Assembly: GCF_001742165.1 (NCBI RefSeq)
Contig: NZ_CP016442.1
Span: 992,001-1,056,000, forward strand
Length of the DNA stretch: 64,000 nucleotides
Source: Burkholderia stabilis
GTDB lineage: Bacteria; Pseudomonadota; Gammaproteobacteria; Burkholderiales; Burkholderiaceae
Direction: 5' to 3'
Position 1 is the first letter of the stretch. Each line of letters opens with the position of its first letter. Shown in pieces: positions 35,320 through 44,424 of the stretch. Position numbers and translations under genes: made by a program. The notes under the pieces are model-generated. The model was not told the origin of the DNA. It worked only from the letters and a program-made list of their open reading frames with translations, and searched no databases.

Positions 35320-36918
35320 GTGCAGTCTCCGGCGACAAAAGGGACGCTCGCACTGGCGGTTCTTGCAGTCTCATTAATAATGGCCGGATGCGCGAGCATG
35401 GGCGACAACAAACCGCAGTCGGCTCGCATCGAGGCGAACGCGCTCGACGCCGGTGCCGCGATCCGCGCGGCCGACCGTGACGCGGGCTGGCCCGCGGCCG
35501 ACTGGTGGCGCGCCTACCGCGATCCGCAGCTCGACACGTGGATTGCCGCGGCCCAGGCCGGCAACCCGACGCTCGCGGCCGCCGAGGCGCGCGTGCGCGA
35601 AGCGCAAGCGATGGCGCGCGTCGCCCGCTCGGCCGAACTGCCGCAGATCAACGGCAATCTGTCGTTGATGCGCGAGCACTGGCCCGACAACGTGTACTAC
35701 GGCCCGGGCCCGCTCGCGAACGCCGATACCTGGAACAACACCGGCACGCTCGGCCTGTCGTACCACCTCGACCTGTGGGGCAAGGACAAGAACGCGACCG
35801 AACGCGCGCTCGACACCGCGCATGCAACAGCCGCCGACGCGCGTGCGGCAAAGCTCGAACTCGAAGTCAACGTCGTGCGGGCGTATGTCGGCATGTCGAT
35901 GAACTATGCGCTGCTCGACCTCGCGCACGAAACGTTCGAGCGCCAGCGCTCGCTCGCCGATCTCGCGCGCAAGCGGCTGCAGGCCGGCCTCGGCACACAG
36001 CTCGAAGTGAGCCAGGCGGAATCGACGCTGCCCGACTACGAGCGCCAGATCGACAGCTATGAAGAAGCGGTCCAGCTCGCGCGCCATCAGCTCGCCGCGC
36101 TGGCCGGCAAGGGCCCGGGCGCCGGCGACGCGATCAAGCGGCCGCAGCTTGCGCTCGATGCGCCGGCCGGCCTGCCGTCGGCGATGCCGGCCGACCTGCT
36201 CGGCCGCCGCCCCGACGTCGTCGCGGCGCGCTGGACGGTCGACGCACAGGCGCGCGGCATCGATGTCGCGAAGGCTTCGTTCTACCCGAACATCGACCTG
36301 CTCGCGACGGTCGGCGGCTTCGGCGTGACCGCGCCGTTCACCGACTTCCTGCGCGCGATGAACGGCGGCTGGACGGCCGGCCCCGCGCTGTCGCTGCCGA
36401 TCTTCGAAGGCGGCCGGCTGCGCGCGCAGCTCGGCGCCGCGAATGCTGGTTACGACCAGGCGGTCGAGCGCTACAACCAGACGATCGTCGGCGCACTCAA
36501 GGACATCGCCGATCAGGTCGTGCGGATCCGCTCGCTCGATACGCAGAAGAAGGACGCCGCACGCTCGGTGGCCGCCAACGACCGCAGCTACCAGCTGTCG
36601 CGCGAAGGCTTCCGCCGCGGGCTGACCGATTACGTGAACGTGCTGATCGCGCAGCAGCAACTGCTGCGTGCGCAGGAAACGGCGGCCCGCATCGATGCCG
36701 AACGTCTCGCCGCGCATGCGCAGTTGATGGCCGCGCTGGGCGGCGGGGTCGAGACCGGCGAGGACGTGCCCCGCGACGAAGCGTCGACCGGCAGCGCACC
36801 GAAATCCGGCAGCGCGCAAGCGCCCGCCGGCGCATCGGCTGCCAAACCCTCGGCGGCCGTCGCCCGGCCCGCGCAGGTCGCGACGGCCGGCGCGTCCGGC
36901 ACGCCGGCCGCACGGTAA
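35320..36918 (+). CDS. NodT/OprM-family outer-membrane efflux lipoprotein
   Basis: The product has 532 residues from GTG 35320, which has GGGAG seven bases upstream. The lipoprotein signal ends in IMAGC. Two repeats of the TolC-type outer-membrane-efflux domain follow, with DWWRAYRDPQLDTWIAAAQAGNPTLAAAEARVREA and DLLGRRPDVVAARWTVDAQARGIDVAKASFYP. The C-terminal 50 residues are an Ala/Pro/Ser-rich tail absent from most relatives. It forms the outer-membrane channel for the FUSC/HlyD pump encoded downstream. Confidence 0.93.
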   Translation: MQSPATKGTLALAVLAVSLIMAGCASMGDNKPQSARIEANALDAGAAIRAADRDAGWPAADWWRAYRDPQLDTWIAAAQAGNPTLAAAEARVREAQAMARVARSAELPQINGNLSLMREHWPDNVYYGPGPLANADTWNNTGTLGLSYHLDLWGKDKNATERALDTAHATAADARAAKLELEVNVVRAYVGMSMNYALLDLAHETFERQRSLADLARKRLQAGLGTQLEVSQAESTLPDYERQIDSYEEAVQLARHQLAALAGKGPGAGDAIKRPQLALDAPAGLPSAMPADLLGRRPDVVAARWTVDAQARGIDVAKASFYPNIDLLATVGGFGVTAPFTDFLRAMNGGWTAGPALSLPIFEGGRLRAQLGAANAGYDQAVERYNQTIVGALKDIADQVVRIRSLDTQKKDAARSVAANDRSYQLSREGFRRGLTDYVNVLIAQQQLLRAQETAARIDAERLAAHAQLMAALGGGVETGEDVPRDEASTGSAPKSGSAQAPAGASAAKPSAAVARPAQVATAGASGTPAAR

Positions 36919-36933
36919 CGCGGAGCGCCCGCC

Positions 36934-39138
36934 ATGTCAGCCTCCTCATCCGCTTCCACGCACGCCGGCGGCCCGCTCGCGGCCTGGTACGCCGCGTTCG
37001 GCGACTGGGCCCGCACCGACGGCGCCGCGTGGCTCTACCTGTTCAAGGCGCTGCTCGCCGCGTTCATCGCGACCGGCGTGTCGATGCGGCTCGACCTGCC
37101 CGCGCCGAAAACGGCGCTGACGACGGTGTTCATCGTGATGCAGCCGCAAAGCGGCGCGGTGCTCGCGAAGAGCTTCTACCGCGTCGCCGGAACGATCTTC
37201 GGGCTCATCGCGACGCTCACGTTCGTCGGGCTGTTCCCGCAGCAGCCGCAACTGTTCCTGCTGGCGGTCGCGCTGTGGGTCGCGCTGTGCACGGCCGGCG
37301 CCGCGCGCAACCGCAACTTCCGCAGCTACGGTTTCCTGCTGGCCGGCTACACGACCGCGCTGATCGGCCTGCCCGCGTCGCAACACCCGGACGGCGCGTT
37401 CATGAGCGCGATGACGCGCGTGGCCGAAATCATGGTCGGGATCGTGTCGGCCGGCGTGGTCAGCGCGCTCGTGTTCCCGCAGACCACGGGCGAGCAGATG
37501 CGCACGACGGTGCGCAAGCGCTTCGGCAGCTTCGTCGACTACGTCGCATCGGCGCTGTCGGGCAAGCTGGATCGTGCGCATATCGAATCCATCCATACGC
37601 GCTTCGTCGCCGACGTGGTCGGGTTCGAAGCCGCGCGCAGCATGGCCGTGTTCGAGGATCCGGACACGCGGATGCGCAGCGGCCGCCTCGCGCGGCTGAA
37701 CAGCGAGTTCATGAGCGCATCGAGCCGTTTCCATGCGCTGCACCAGTTGATGAACCGGCTGCATGCAGCCGGCGCGCAGGCCGCGATCGATGCGATCGAG
37801 CCGTACTTCCGCGAGATCGCGCCGCTGCTGCTGACGCCTGCCGGCGAACCCGTGCGCACGTCGACCGACGCGGGCCAGGCGGCCGAGCAACTGCTCGCGT
37901 GGCGCGACGCGCTGCCGCGCCGCATCCGCGCGACGCGCGCGGCGCTCGAAACGCAGCCGGACTTTCCACTGCTCGACTTCGATACGGCCGCCGAACTGCT
38001 GTACCGCTTCATCACCGACCTGCACGAATACGCGGCGACCTACGCGTCGCTGTCGACCGCGACGCACGAACGCGAACGCTGGATCGAACGCTACGAGCCG
38101 CGCACCAACGTGACGGCCATGGTGATCGCCGCGATCCGCACCGCGACCGTGATCCTGCTGCTCGGCTGGTTCTGGATCGAGACCGCGTGGCCGAGCGGCG
38201 TGACGCTCACGTTGACGGCGGCGGCCACCTGCGCGCTCGCGTCGTCGACGCCGCGCCCGACCGCGATGTCCGCGCAAATGGGGATGGGAACGGCGCTCGC
38301 CGTCTGCACCGGGTTCCTGCTGACGTTCGGCATCTATCCGCACATCGACGGCTTCCCGCTGCTGTGCGTCGCGCTCGCGCCGCTGCTCGCGATCGGCATC
38401 TACATGACGCTGAAGCCGAAGCTCGCGGGCTACGGGATGGGTTACCTGATCTTCTTCTGCTTCCTCGCCGGCCCGGACAGCATCACGCACTACGATCCGA
38501 CCAGCTTCATGAACGACGCGCTCGCGCTCGTGCTGTCGATGCTGGTATCGGCGATCGCGTTCGCGGTGCTGTTCCCGCCGACCGCGCCGTGGCTCAAGAA
38601 GCGGCTGTTCGCCGACCTGCGTCACCAGGCCGTCGCGGCCTGCCATGCGCGGCTCGCCGGGTTGCGCACGCGCTTCGAGAGCGGCGCACGCGACCTGATG
38701 TACCAGGCGCACACGCTGTCGGCCGACCAGCCCGACGTACAGCGCGACGCGCTGCGCTGGATGTTCGCGGTGCTGGAAACAGGCAACGCCGCGATCGACC
38801 TGCGCCACGAGCTGGCGGCGCTGCCGTCCGACCCGCGCTATGCGCCGGCGATGCCGTGGCGTCGCGCGATCGAGACGATGCGCGCCGCGCTGTCGACGCT
38901 GTTCACGAAGCCGAGCGCCGAGCGCTTCGACGCGACGCTTGCCGCGACCAATGCGGCGATCGACGCGACCCGGCAGACGCTCGACGCGTTCGAGCCGTCG
39001 CGCGACGAGCGCCACCGGCTGCAGCGCATTCTCAGCCATCTGCATTTCGTGCGCACGGCGCTGCTCGATCCGGAATCGCCGCTCGAGCCGCTCAACCGCA
39101 ACCGCCCCGTGCGTCCCCAACCAGGAGCCTCGTCATGA
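36934..39138 (+). CDS. FUSC-family (AaeB/fusaric-acid-resistance type) inner-membrane permease
   Basis: The product has 734 residues. Two blocks of membrane helices (about 30-170 and 395-540) are separated by a long soluble region and followed by a C-terminal soluble tail, as in AaeB and YccS. SMRLDLPAPKTALTTVFIVMQPQSGAVLAKSFYR is the family signature in the first block. The probable substrates are aromatic carboxylic acids such as p-hydroxybenzoate or fusaric acid. It lies 15 bp after the NodT gene and overlaps the DUF1656 gene by four bases. Confidence 0.92.
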   Translation: MSASSSASTHAGGPLAAWYAAFGDWARTDGAAWLYLFKALLAAFIATGVSMRLDLPAPKTALTTVFIVMQPQSGAVLAKSFYRVAGTIFGLIATLTFVGLFPQQPQLFLLAVALWVALCTAGAARNRNFRSYGFLLAGYTTALIGLPASQHPDGAFMSAMTRVAEIMVGIVSAGVVSALVFPQTTGEQMRTTVRKRFGSFVDYVASALSGKLDRAHIESIHTRFVADVVGFEAARSMAVFEDPDTRMRSGRLARLNSEFMSASSRFHALHQLMNRLHAAGAQAAIDAIEPYFREIAPLLLTPAGEPVRTSTDAGQAAEQLLAWRDALPRRIRATRAALETQPDFPLLDFDTAAELLYRFITDLHEYAATYASLSTATHERERWIERYEPRTNVTAMVIAAIRTATVILLLGWFWIETAWPSGVTLTLTAAATCALASSTPRPTAMSAQMGMGTALAVCTGFLLTFGIYPHIDGFPLLCVALAPLLAIGIYMTLKPKLAGYGMGYLIFFCFLAGPDSITHYDPTSFMNDALALVLSMLVSAIAFAVLFPPTAPWLKKRLFADLRHQAVAACHARLAGLRTRFESGARDLMYQAHTLSADQPDVQRDALRWMFAVLETGNAAIDLRHELAALPSDPRYAPAMPWRRAIETMRAALSTLFTKPSAERFDATLAATNAAIDATRQTLDAFEPSRDERHRLQRILSHLHFVRTALLDPESPLEPLNRNRPVRPQPGASS

Positions 39139-39338
39139 TGCCGCGTGAAATCGCCATTCTCGATGCCTACATGCCCACGGTGGTGCTGATGTTCGTCCTG
39201 GGCGCGCTCGCGACCTGGGCCGTCGACCGCCTGCTCGCCTACACGGGCCTCTACCGTCTCGTCTGGCACCCGGCGCTGTTCCGGGCCTGCCTTCTCGTCT
39301 GCATTTGCGGCGGACTGAGTCTTGCCGTTTACCGTTGA
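39135..39338 (+). CDS. DUF1656 small inner-membrane protein
   Basis: The product has 67 residues with two membrane helices (TVVLMFVLGALATWAVDRLLA and FRACLLVCICGGLSLAVY). DUF1656 proteins (E. coli AaeX) accompany AaeB/HlyD efflux pairs; their role is not known. The ATG overlaps the permease stop (ATGA) and AGGAG lies upstream. A second ATG directly follows, so the start may be 39138. Confidence 0.9.
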   Translation: MMPREIAILDAYMPTVVLMFVLGALATWAVDRLLAYTGLYRLVWHPALFRACLLVCICGGLSLAVYR

Positions 39339-39350
39339 TTCCGAACCATC

Positions 39351-40226
39351 ATGATTCTCAGAAAACTCTTCGGCTTCGTCGCGACCGCCGTCATCCTTCT
39401 CGTCGCGATCCTGATCGGGCACTCGCTGTGGGTGCACTACATGGAAGATCCGTGGACGCGCGACGGGCGCGTGCGCGCCGAGATCGTCAACGTCGCGCCG
39501 GACGTGTCGGGCGCGATCGTCGAGCTGCCCGTGCATGACAACCAGCTCGTGAAAAAGGGCGACCTGATCATGCAGATCGACCCGTCGCACTACCAGATCG
39601 CGGTCGAGCAGGCGCAGGCGGCCGTCGCCGCCCGCCGCGCGGAACTGCAGATGCGCCGCGACGACGCGGCCCGCCGCGCGGATCTCGACGCGCTCGTCGT
39701 GTCGAAGGAAAACCGCGAGAACGCGGCGCACAGCGCGTCGAGCGCCGATGCGCAGTACCAGCAGGCGATCGCCGCGCTCGACGCCGCGAAGCTCAATCTC
39801 GAGCGCACGCGCGTCGTCGCGCCGGTCGACGGCTACATCACGAACCTGCAGACGTTCAAGGGCAACTACGCGGTGGCCGGCCAGGCGAAGCTCGCGATCG
39901 TCGACAGCCATTCGTTCTGGGTCTACGGCTACTTCGAGGAAACCAAGCTGCCGCGCGTGAAGATCGGCGCGCCGGCCGAGATGCGGCTGATGAGCGGCGG
40001 CGTGATGAAGGGCCACGTCGAGAGCATCTCGCGCGGCATCTACGATCGCGACAACCCGCAAAGCCGCGACCTCGTCGCGGACGTGAACCCGACCTTCAAC
40101 TGGGTGCGCCTCGCACAGCGCGTGCCGGTGCGCATCAGGATCGACGAAGTGCCGGCCGACGTGGTGCTGTCAGCGGGCACGACCTGCACGGTCATCATCG
40201 ATCCGGACAAGCAGAAGAAGTCGTAA
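39351..40226 (+). CDS. HlyD/AaeA-type periplasmic adaptor of the efflux pump
   Basis: The product has 291 residues. One N-terminal membrane anchor (LFGFVATAVILLVAILIGHSLWV) is followed by a split biotinyl-lipoyl-like domain (RVRAEIVNVAPDVSGAIVELPVHDNQLVKKGDLIMQID), a coiled-coil hairpin rich in Ala/Arg/Glu and a beta-barrel domain. This is the membrane-fusion protein that joins the FUSC permease to the NodT channel. It is the last gene of the operon. Confidence 0.94.
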   Translation: MILRKLFGFVATAVILLVAILIGHSLWVHYMEDPWTRDGRVRAEIVNVAPDVSGAIVELPVHDNQLVKKGDLIMQIDPSHYQIAVEQAQAAVAARRAELQMRRDDAARRADLDALVVSKENRENAAHSASSADAQYQQAIAALDAAKLNLERTRVVAPVDGYITNLQTFKGNYAVAGQAKLAIVDSHSFWVYGYFEETKLPRVKIGAPAEMRLMSGGVMKGHVESISRGIYDRDNPQSRDLVADVNPTFNWVRLAQRVPVRIRIDEVPADVVLSAGTTCTVIIDPDKQKKS

Positions 40227-40248
40227 TCGCGCGACGCTCGGGCGGCGC

Positions 40249-41922
40249 TCAGGCCGCGATGCGGAAACGCCCGACCAGCATCTTGAGCGCCTGAGCCTGC
40301 TCGTCGAGCGCGTTCGCCGCGGCGGCCGCCTGTTCGACGAGCGCCGCGTTCTGCTGCGTGCCGGCGTCCATCTGCGTGACCGCGCGGCCGATCTCGTCGA
40401 TGCCCGCGCTCTGTTCGTCCGACGCCGCGGAAATCTCGCCGATGATGTCCGTCACGCGCTTCACCGCGCGCACGACGTCGCCCATCGTACGGCCCGCATC
40501 GTGCGCGAGCGCCGCGCCGTTCGCGACGCGCTCGACCGACGCGCCGATCAGCGTGCGGATCTCCTTCGCCGCGGTCGCCGCGCGCTGCGCGAGCAGCCGC
40601 ACCTCGCCCGCGACCACCGAGAAACCGCGCCCCTGTTCGCCGGCGCGCGCAGCCTCGACCGCCGCATTCAACGCGAGAATGTTGGTCTGGAACGCGATCC
40701 CCTCGATCGTGCCGATGATGTCGCGAATATTCTTCGCGCTATCGTCGATCTCGCTCATCGTCGCGACCACGCGCCCGACGACTTCCCCGCCCGCCTCCGC
40801 GACGGACGACGCATTGGCCGCGAGCGAACTCGCCTGCCGCGCATTCTCTGCGTTCTGCCGCACCGTCGACGTGAGCTGCTCCATGCTAGCCGCGGTGCGC
40901 TCGAGCGCGACGGCCTGCTGCTCGGTGCGCCGCGACAGGTCGAGATTGCCGGTCGAGATCTCGCCCGATGCAGCCGCGATGGCCTCGGCGCTGACGGCGA
41001 TCTCGCCGACGGTCGCCGCGAGCCCCGTCTGCATCTCGGCCAGCGCGCGCACCATGCTGTCGCGGTCGTGCCGGCCGAGCGCGATCGGGCGCGTCAGGTC
41101 ACCGCGCGCGATATCCGCGGCGATCGCCTTCGCATGCGCGGGCTCGCCGCCGAGTTGCGACGCGAGGCGGCGCACGACGCGTTCGGCGATCACGATCGCG
41201 AGCACGATCAGCGCGGCCGTCATCGCCGCGATCATCGCGAACGACGACGAGAAGATGGTGGCGGACGCATCGAGCGTCGCCTTCGACTTCGCGCCGCGCG
41301 TCTTAACGAGTTCGGCGACGAGTTTTTCGAGCTTGCCGGTTTCGACCAGCAGCGACACGTCCTGCGTGCCGACCTGCCAGTTCATCTGCGACAGGTCGAG
41401 CGGCTGCGCGCGCACGAGCGAGACGAAATCGCGCAGATGTCCGCTCCACGCGCCGACGGCCGTCGAGAACGCGTGCAACCGCGCCGAATCGTCGGCGTCG
41501 ACCGGATCCGCGTAGCGCTGCAGCGTGCCGAGCGCCTGGCCGATCGACGCGAGCCCCGCGTCGACCTCTGCGCCCAGTTCGTCGCGCTCCTTCGCGGTGG
41601 TCGCGGTCAGCAGCATCTTCTGCGCACGGCTCGCGCGCAGCACCTCGGCCCGCACCTCCTGCGCCGCGCGGCTCGCGACGTGGCCCTGCTCGTAGACCGA
41701 CGCGATCGACGCGTTCAGTCGGCTGATCTGCCACAGCGAAAACACGCCGATCGCCAGCGTGCCGGCCAGCAGGATCGCGAACGCGGCGCGCAACGTCGCC
41801 TTGACGGTCCACGGCCGGCGCTCGCGACGCGCCGCGCGCACACGCCGTGCGGCGCGGCCGGCGGCAACGTCGGGTGCGGCGGCGGCCGCACCCGGCTGCG
41901 GATGCAATGATGCTGCTTTCAT
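40249..41922 (-). CDS. methyl-accepting chemotaxis protein (Tar/Tsr-like)
   Basis: The product has 557 residues. Transmembrane helix 1 ([23 protein letters not shown], about 40-62) precedes a periplasmic four-helix-bundle ligand domain of about 160 residues. Helix 2 ([23 protein letters not shown]) leads to a HAMP domain and the signalling hairpin with the invariant tip sequence [20 protein letters not shown]. The ligand is unknown. Glu/Gln-rich methylation helices are present; the C-terminal NWETF-type CheR tether is absent. A FliA-type promoter lies upstream. Confidence 0.94.
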   Translation of the reverse strand: MKAASLHPQPGAAAAAPDVAAGRAARRVRAARRERRPWTVKATLRAAFAILLAGTLAIGVFSLWQISRLNASIASVYEQGHVASRAAQEVRAEVLRASRAQKMLLTATTAKERDELGAEVDAGLASIGQALGTLQRYADPVDADDSARLHAFSTAVGAWSGHLRDFVSLVRAQPLDLSQMNWQVGTQDVSLLVETGKLEKLVAELVKTRGAKSKATLDASATIFSSSFAMIAAMTAALIVLAIVIAERVVRRLASQLGGEPAHAKAIAADIARGDLTRPIALGRHDRDSMVRALAEMQTGLAATVGEIAVSAEAIAAASGEISTGNLDLSRRTEQQAVALERTAASMEQLTSTVRQNAENARQASSLAANASSVAEAGGEVVGRVVATMSEIDDSAKNIRDIIGTIEGIAFQTNILALNAAVEAARAGEQGRGFSVVAGEVRLLAQRAATAAKEIRTLIGASVERVANGAALAHDAGRTMGDVVRAVKRVTDIIGEISAASDEQSAGIDEIGRAVTQMDAGTQQNAALVEQAAAAANALDEQAQALKMLVGRFRIAA

Positions 41923-42325
41923 CGATATATCCCCGTATTGATCACGCGGCCGGAAAGGTCGGTCCCGGCATTCCCGCGATGGCTGGCCATGCCGCGCGTC
42001 CTGCGCCCGCACGGCGGATAGCCGGTGCCGGGCGCGGCGCGCCTGTTGTCATTACGTCGTTCTACGGCTGCCACCGCCGTTTCTTGAGTCCGATAAAACA
42101 CGCATCGGGCCCGAGGGCGCCCCGCTGACGGGCGAACGCGCCGCCAGCGTTATACCCGGTCAAAAAAACGGGCACCGGCCGATTCATCACAGGAATGTCC
42201 GAATCGCGATAAAACTTGGCAGGACATTCTCGATACGCCAAATTACACTTCTTTGACGCAACAACGATTGAAAACGCGCCGATCCCCATCAGAGCGCGCC
42301 CGCCACCTCAACTCGCTCAGCTCAC
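41923..42325. other. intergenic region, 403 bp, between divergent chemoreceptor and MFS genes
   Basis: It must hold promoters for both genes. The part near the chemoreceptor has the FliA-type element at 42061-42087. The rest has no frame with a ribosome-binding site, no terminator and no RNA that I recognise. Confidence 0.5.
42061..42087 (-). promoter_or_regulatory. sigma-28 (FliA) type promoter of the chemoreceptor gene
   Basis: On the minus strand TCAAGAAA (42080-42087) is followed after 11 bases by GCCGTAGA (42061-42068). This fits the flagellar consensus TMAAGTTT-N11-GCCGATAA in spacing and in the TCAAG and GCCG cores, with changes at the 3' end of each element. It lies about 140 bp before the chemoreceptor start. 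Confidence 0.45.
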
Positions 42326-43564
42326 ATGGAAACCAGTCTCGACACGGGTACCGCCGGCGCAGCCGCCGCCCAGCCGTCCGCGCCCCCCGCTCCGCGCACC
42401 GTCTACCCGGTGCTCGGCGCGATCAGCTTCTCGCACATGCTCAACGACATGATCCAGTCGTTGATCCTCGCGATCTATCCGATGCTCAAGAGCCAGTTCG
42501 CGCTGTCGTTCGCGCAGATCGGCCTCATCACGCTCACCTACCAGATCACCGCGTCGCTGCTGCAGCCGCTCGTCGGCCTCTATACCGACAAGCGGCCGAA
42601 ACCGTATTCGCTGCCGGTCGGCATGGGCTTCACGCTCGCGGGGCTGCTGCTGATGTCGGTCGCGCCGAGCTTCCCCGTGCTGCTGGTGGCCGCCGCGCTG
42701 GTCGGCTGCGGCTCGTCGGTGTTCCATCCTGAATCGTCGCGCGTCGCGCGGATGGCGTCGGGCGGCCAGCACGGGCTCGCGCAGTCGGTGTTCCAGGTCG
42801 GCGGCAACGCGGGTTCCGCGCTCGGGCCGCTGCTCGCCGCGCTCGTGATCATTCCGCACGGCCAGCGCAGCATCGCGTGGTTCTCCGCGGCCGCGCTCGT
42901 CGCGATGGTCGTGCTCACGCAGATCGGCCACTGGTACAAGAAGCATCCTTCGATGAAGAAGAAAGCCGTATCGGCCGGCCACCCGACGCTGTCGCGCGGC
43001 CGCGTGATCGGCGCGATCGGCGTGCTGGTGCTGCTCGTGTTCTCGAAGTACTTCTACCTCGCGAGCATCAACAGCTATTTCACGTTCTACCTGATCGACA
43101 AGTTCCACCTGTCGGTGCAGGCCGCGCAGATCCACCTGTTCGTGTTTCTCGCGGCGGTGGCGGCCGGCACGCTGATCGGCGGGCCCGTCGGCGACCGGAT
43201 CGGCCGCAAGTACGTGATCTGGGTGTCGATCCTCGGCGTCGCGCCGTTCACGCTGCTGCTGCCGTACGCGAACCTGTTCTGGACGAGCGTGCTGACCGTC
43301 ATCATCGGCATCGTGCTCGCGTCGGCATTCGCCGCGATCCTCGTCTATGCGACGGAACTGATGCCCGGCAAGGTCGGGATGGTCGCCGGCCTGTTCTTCG
43401 GCTTCGCGTTCGGCCTGGGCGGCGTCGGCGCGGCCGTGCTCGGCCAGCTCGCCGATGCGACGAGCATCACGTTCGTCTACAAGGTGTGTTCGTTCCTGCC
43501 GCTGATCGGCGTGCTGACGGTGTTCCTGCCGAACCTCGAAAGCAGCCGGCGCAAGAAGGCATGA
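42326..43564 (+). CDS. MFS transporter, fosmidomycin-resistance (Fsr) type
   Basis: The product has 412 residues with 12 membrane helices. The N-terminus FSHMLNDMIQSLILAIYPMLKSQFALSFAQIG and the GSSVFHPESSRVARMASGGQHGLAQSVFQVGGNAGSALGPLLAA block are characteristic of the Fsr exporter family. The family pumps out fosmidomycin and related compounds; the natural substrate is unknown. It stands alone with its own terminator. Confidence 0.93.
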   Translation: METSLDTGTAGAAAAQPSAPPAPRTVYPVLGAISFSHMLNDMIQSLILAIYPMLKSQFALSFAQIGLITLTYQITASLLQPLVGLYTDKRPKPYSLPVGMGFTLAGLLLMSVAPSFPVLLVAAALVGCGSSVFHPESSRVARMASGGQHGLAQSVFQVGGNAGSALGPLLAALVIIPHGQRSIAWFSAAALVAMVVLTQIGHWYKKHPSMKKKAVSAGHPTLSRGRVIGAIGVLVLLVFSKYFYLASINSYFTFYLIDKFHLSVQAAQIHLFVFLAAVAAGTLIGGPVGDRIGRKYVIWVSILGVAPFTLLLPYANLFWTSVLTVIIGIVLASAFAAILVYATELMPGKVGMVAGLFFGFAFGLGGVGAAVLGQLADATSITFVYKVCSFLPLIGVLTVFLPNLESSRRKKA

Positions 43565-43568
43565 AAAA

Positions 43569-43606
43569 ACGGCCGCGGCGCGCCTGCTGGCGCCGCGGCC
43601 GTTTTT
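43569..43606. terminator. bidirectional terminator between MFS and nucleosidase genes
   Basis: A perfect 13-bp stem (43569-43581 with 43590-43602) is flanked by an A-run and a T-run, so it can terminate both convergent transcripts. Confidence 0.85.
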
Positions 43607-43626
43607 CGCTCGACGAGACGGCGGCT

Positions 43627-44424
43627 TCAGGCCGCCGTCGTCGCATGCAGCGTCAGGAAACGCTTGAGGATGCCGGACGAATAGCTGCTCGCGATCGCCG
43701 ACAGGAAATGCGAGAACGACTGCGTCGCGTGGTCATCGGCCGTATCGGAAATCGTGCGCACCAGCGCGAACGGCACGTCGTGCTCCGCACACACCTGCGC
43801 GATCGCGGCGCCTTCCATTTCGACCGCGAGCGCGTCCGGCAGCGCGTCGCGCAACGCGACGACCTCGCGCTCGCTCGACACGAACCGGTCGCCGCTGATG
43901 ATGAGCCCCGCGTGCAGCGTCGCGCCGGCCAGCCCGAAGCGCTCGGCGAACTGCGCGCCCTCTTCGGCGACGAACAGCGTGCACGCTTCCCGGAGGCGCG
44001 CGGTCAGCGCCGCGTCGGTCGCAAAACGCGTGATGCCGAGCAGCGGCACCTCGTAGCGCGGAAAGAGCGGCGATGCGTCGAGATCGTGCTGCAGCAGCGT
44101 ATCGGCCACGACGACATCGCCGACGCGCACCGTGCGCGACACGCCGCCCGCCACGCCGGTAAACACGACGCCCGCCACGCCGAACACGTGGATCAGCGCG
44201 CTGACCGTCGCGGCGGCCGCAACCTTGCCGACCCGCGCGAGCGTGACGACGCAGGCCGCGCCGTGCACGGTGCCGACGTGGTAATCGCGGCGGCCAAGCG
44301 TGACCGTCTTCATCGCGCCCTCGGCGCGCATCGCGGCGATCAGGTCGCCGAGTTCTTCGGGCAGCGCGGCAAGAATGCCGAGCGGGCGAGCCGAAGGCGT
44401 GGAAACCATGTCGATACTCGTCAT
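43627..44424 (-). CDS. 5'-methylthioadenosine/S-adenosylhomocysteine nucleosidase family protein
   Basis: The product has 265 residues. The PNP/MTAN fold starts with LGILAALPEELGDLIAAM and has GVVFTGVAGGVSRTVRVGDVVVAD (phosphate/ribose loop). The catalytic region reads VEMEGAAIAQVCAEHDVPFALVRTISDTADD, with the purine-binding Asp in SDTADD. It should cleave adenine from MTA/SAH in methyl-cycle recycling, though a relative such as hopanoid- or futalosine-type nucleosidase is possible. The start may be 44424, overlapping the uvrD stop (ATGA), or 44409. Confidence 0.87.
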   Translation of the reverse strand: MTSIDMVSTPSARPLGILAALPEELGDLIAAMRAEGAMKTVTLGRRDYHVGTVHGAACVVTLARVGKVAAAATVSALIHVFGVAGVVFTGVAGGVSRTVRVGDVVVADTLLQHDLDASPLFPRYEVPLLGITRFATDAALTARLREACTLFVAEEGAQFAERFGLAGATLHAGLIISGDRFVSSEREVVALRDALPDALAVEMEGAAIAQVCAEHDVPFALVRTISDTADDHATQSFSHFLSAIASSYSSGILKRFLTLHATTAA

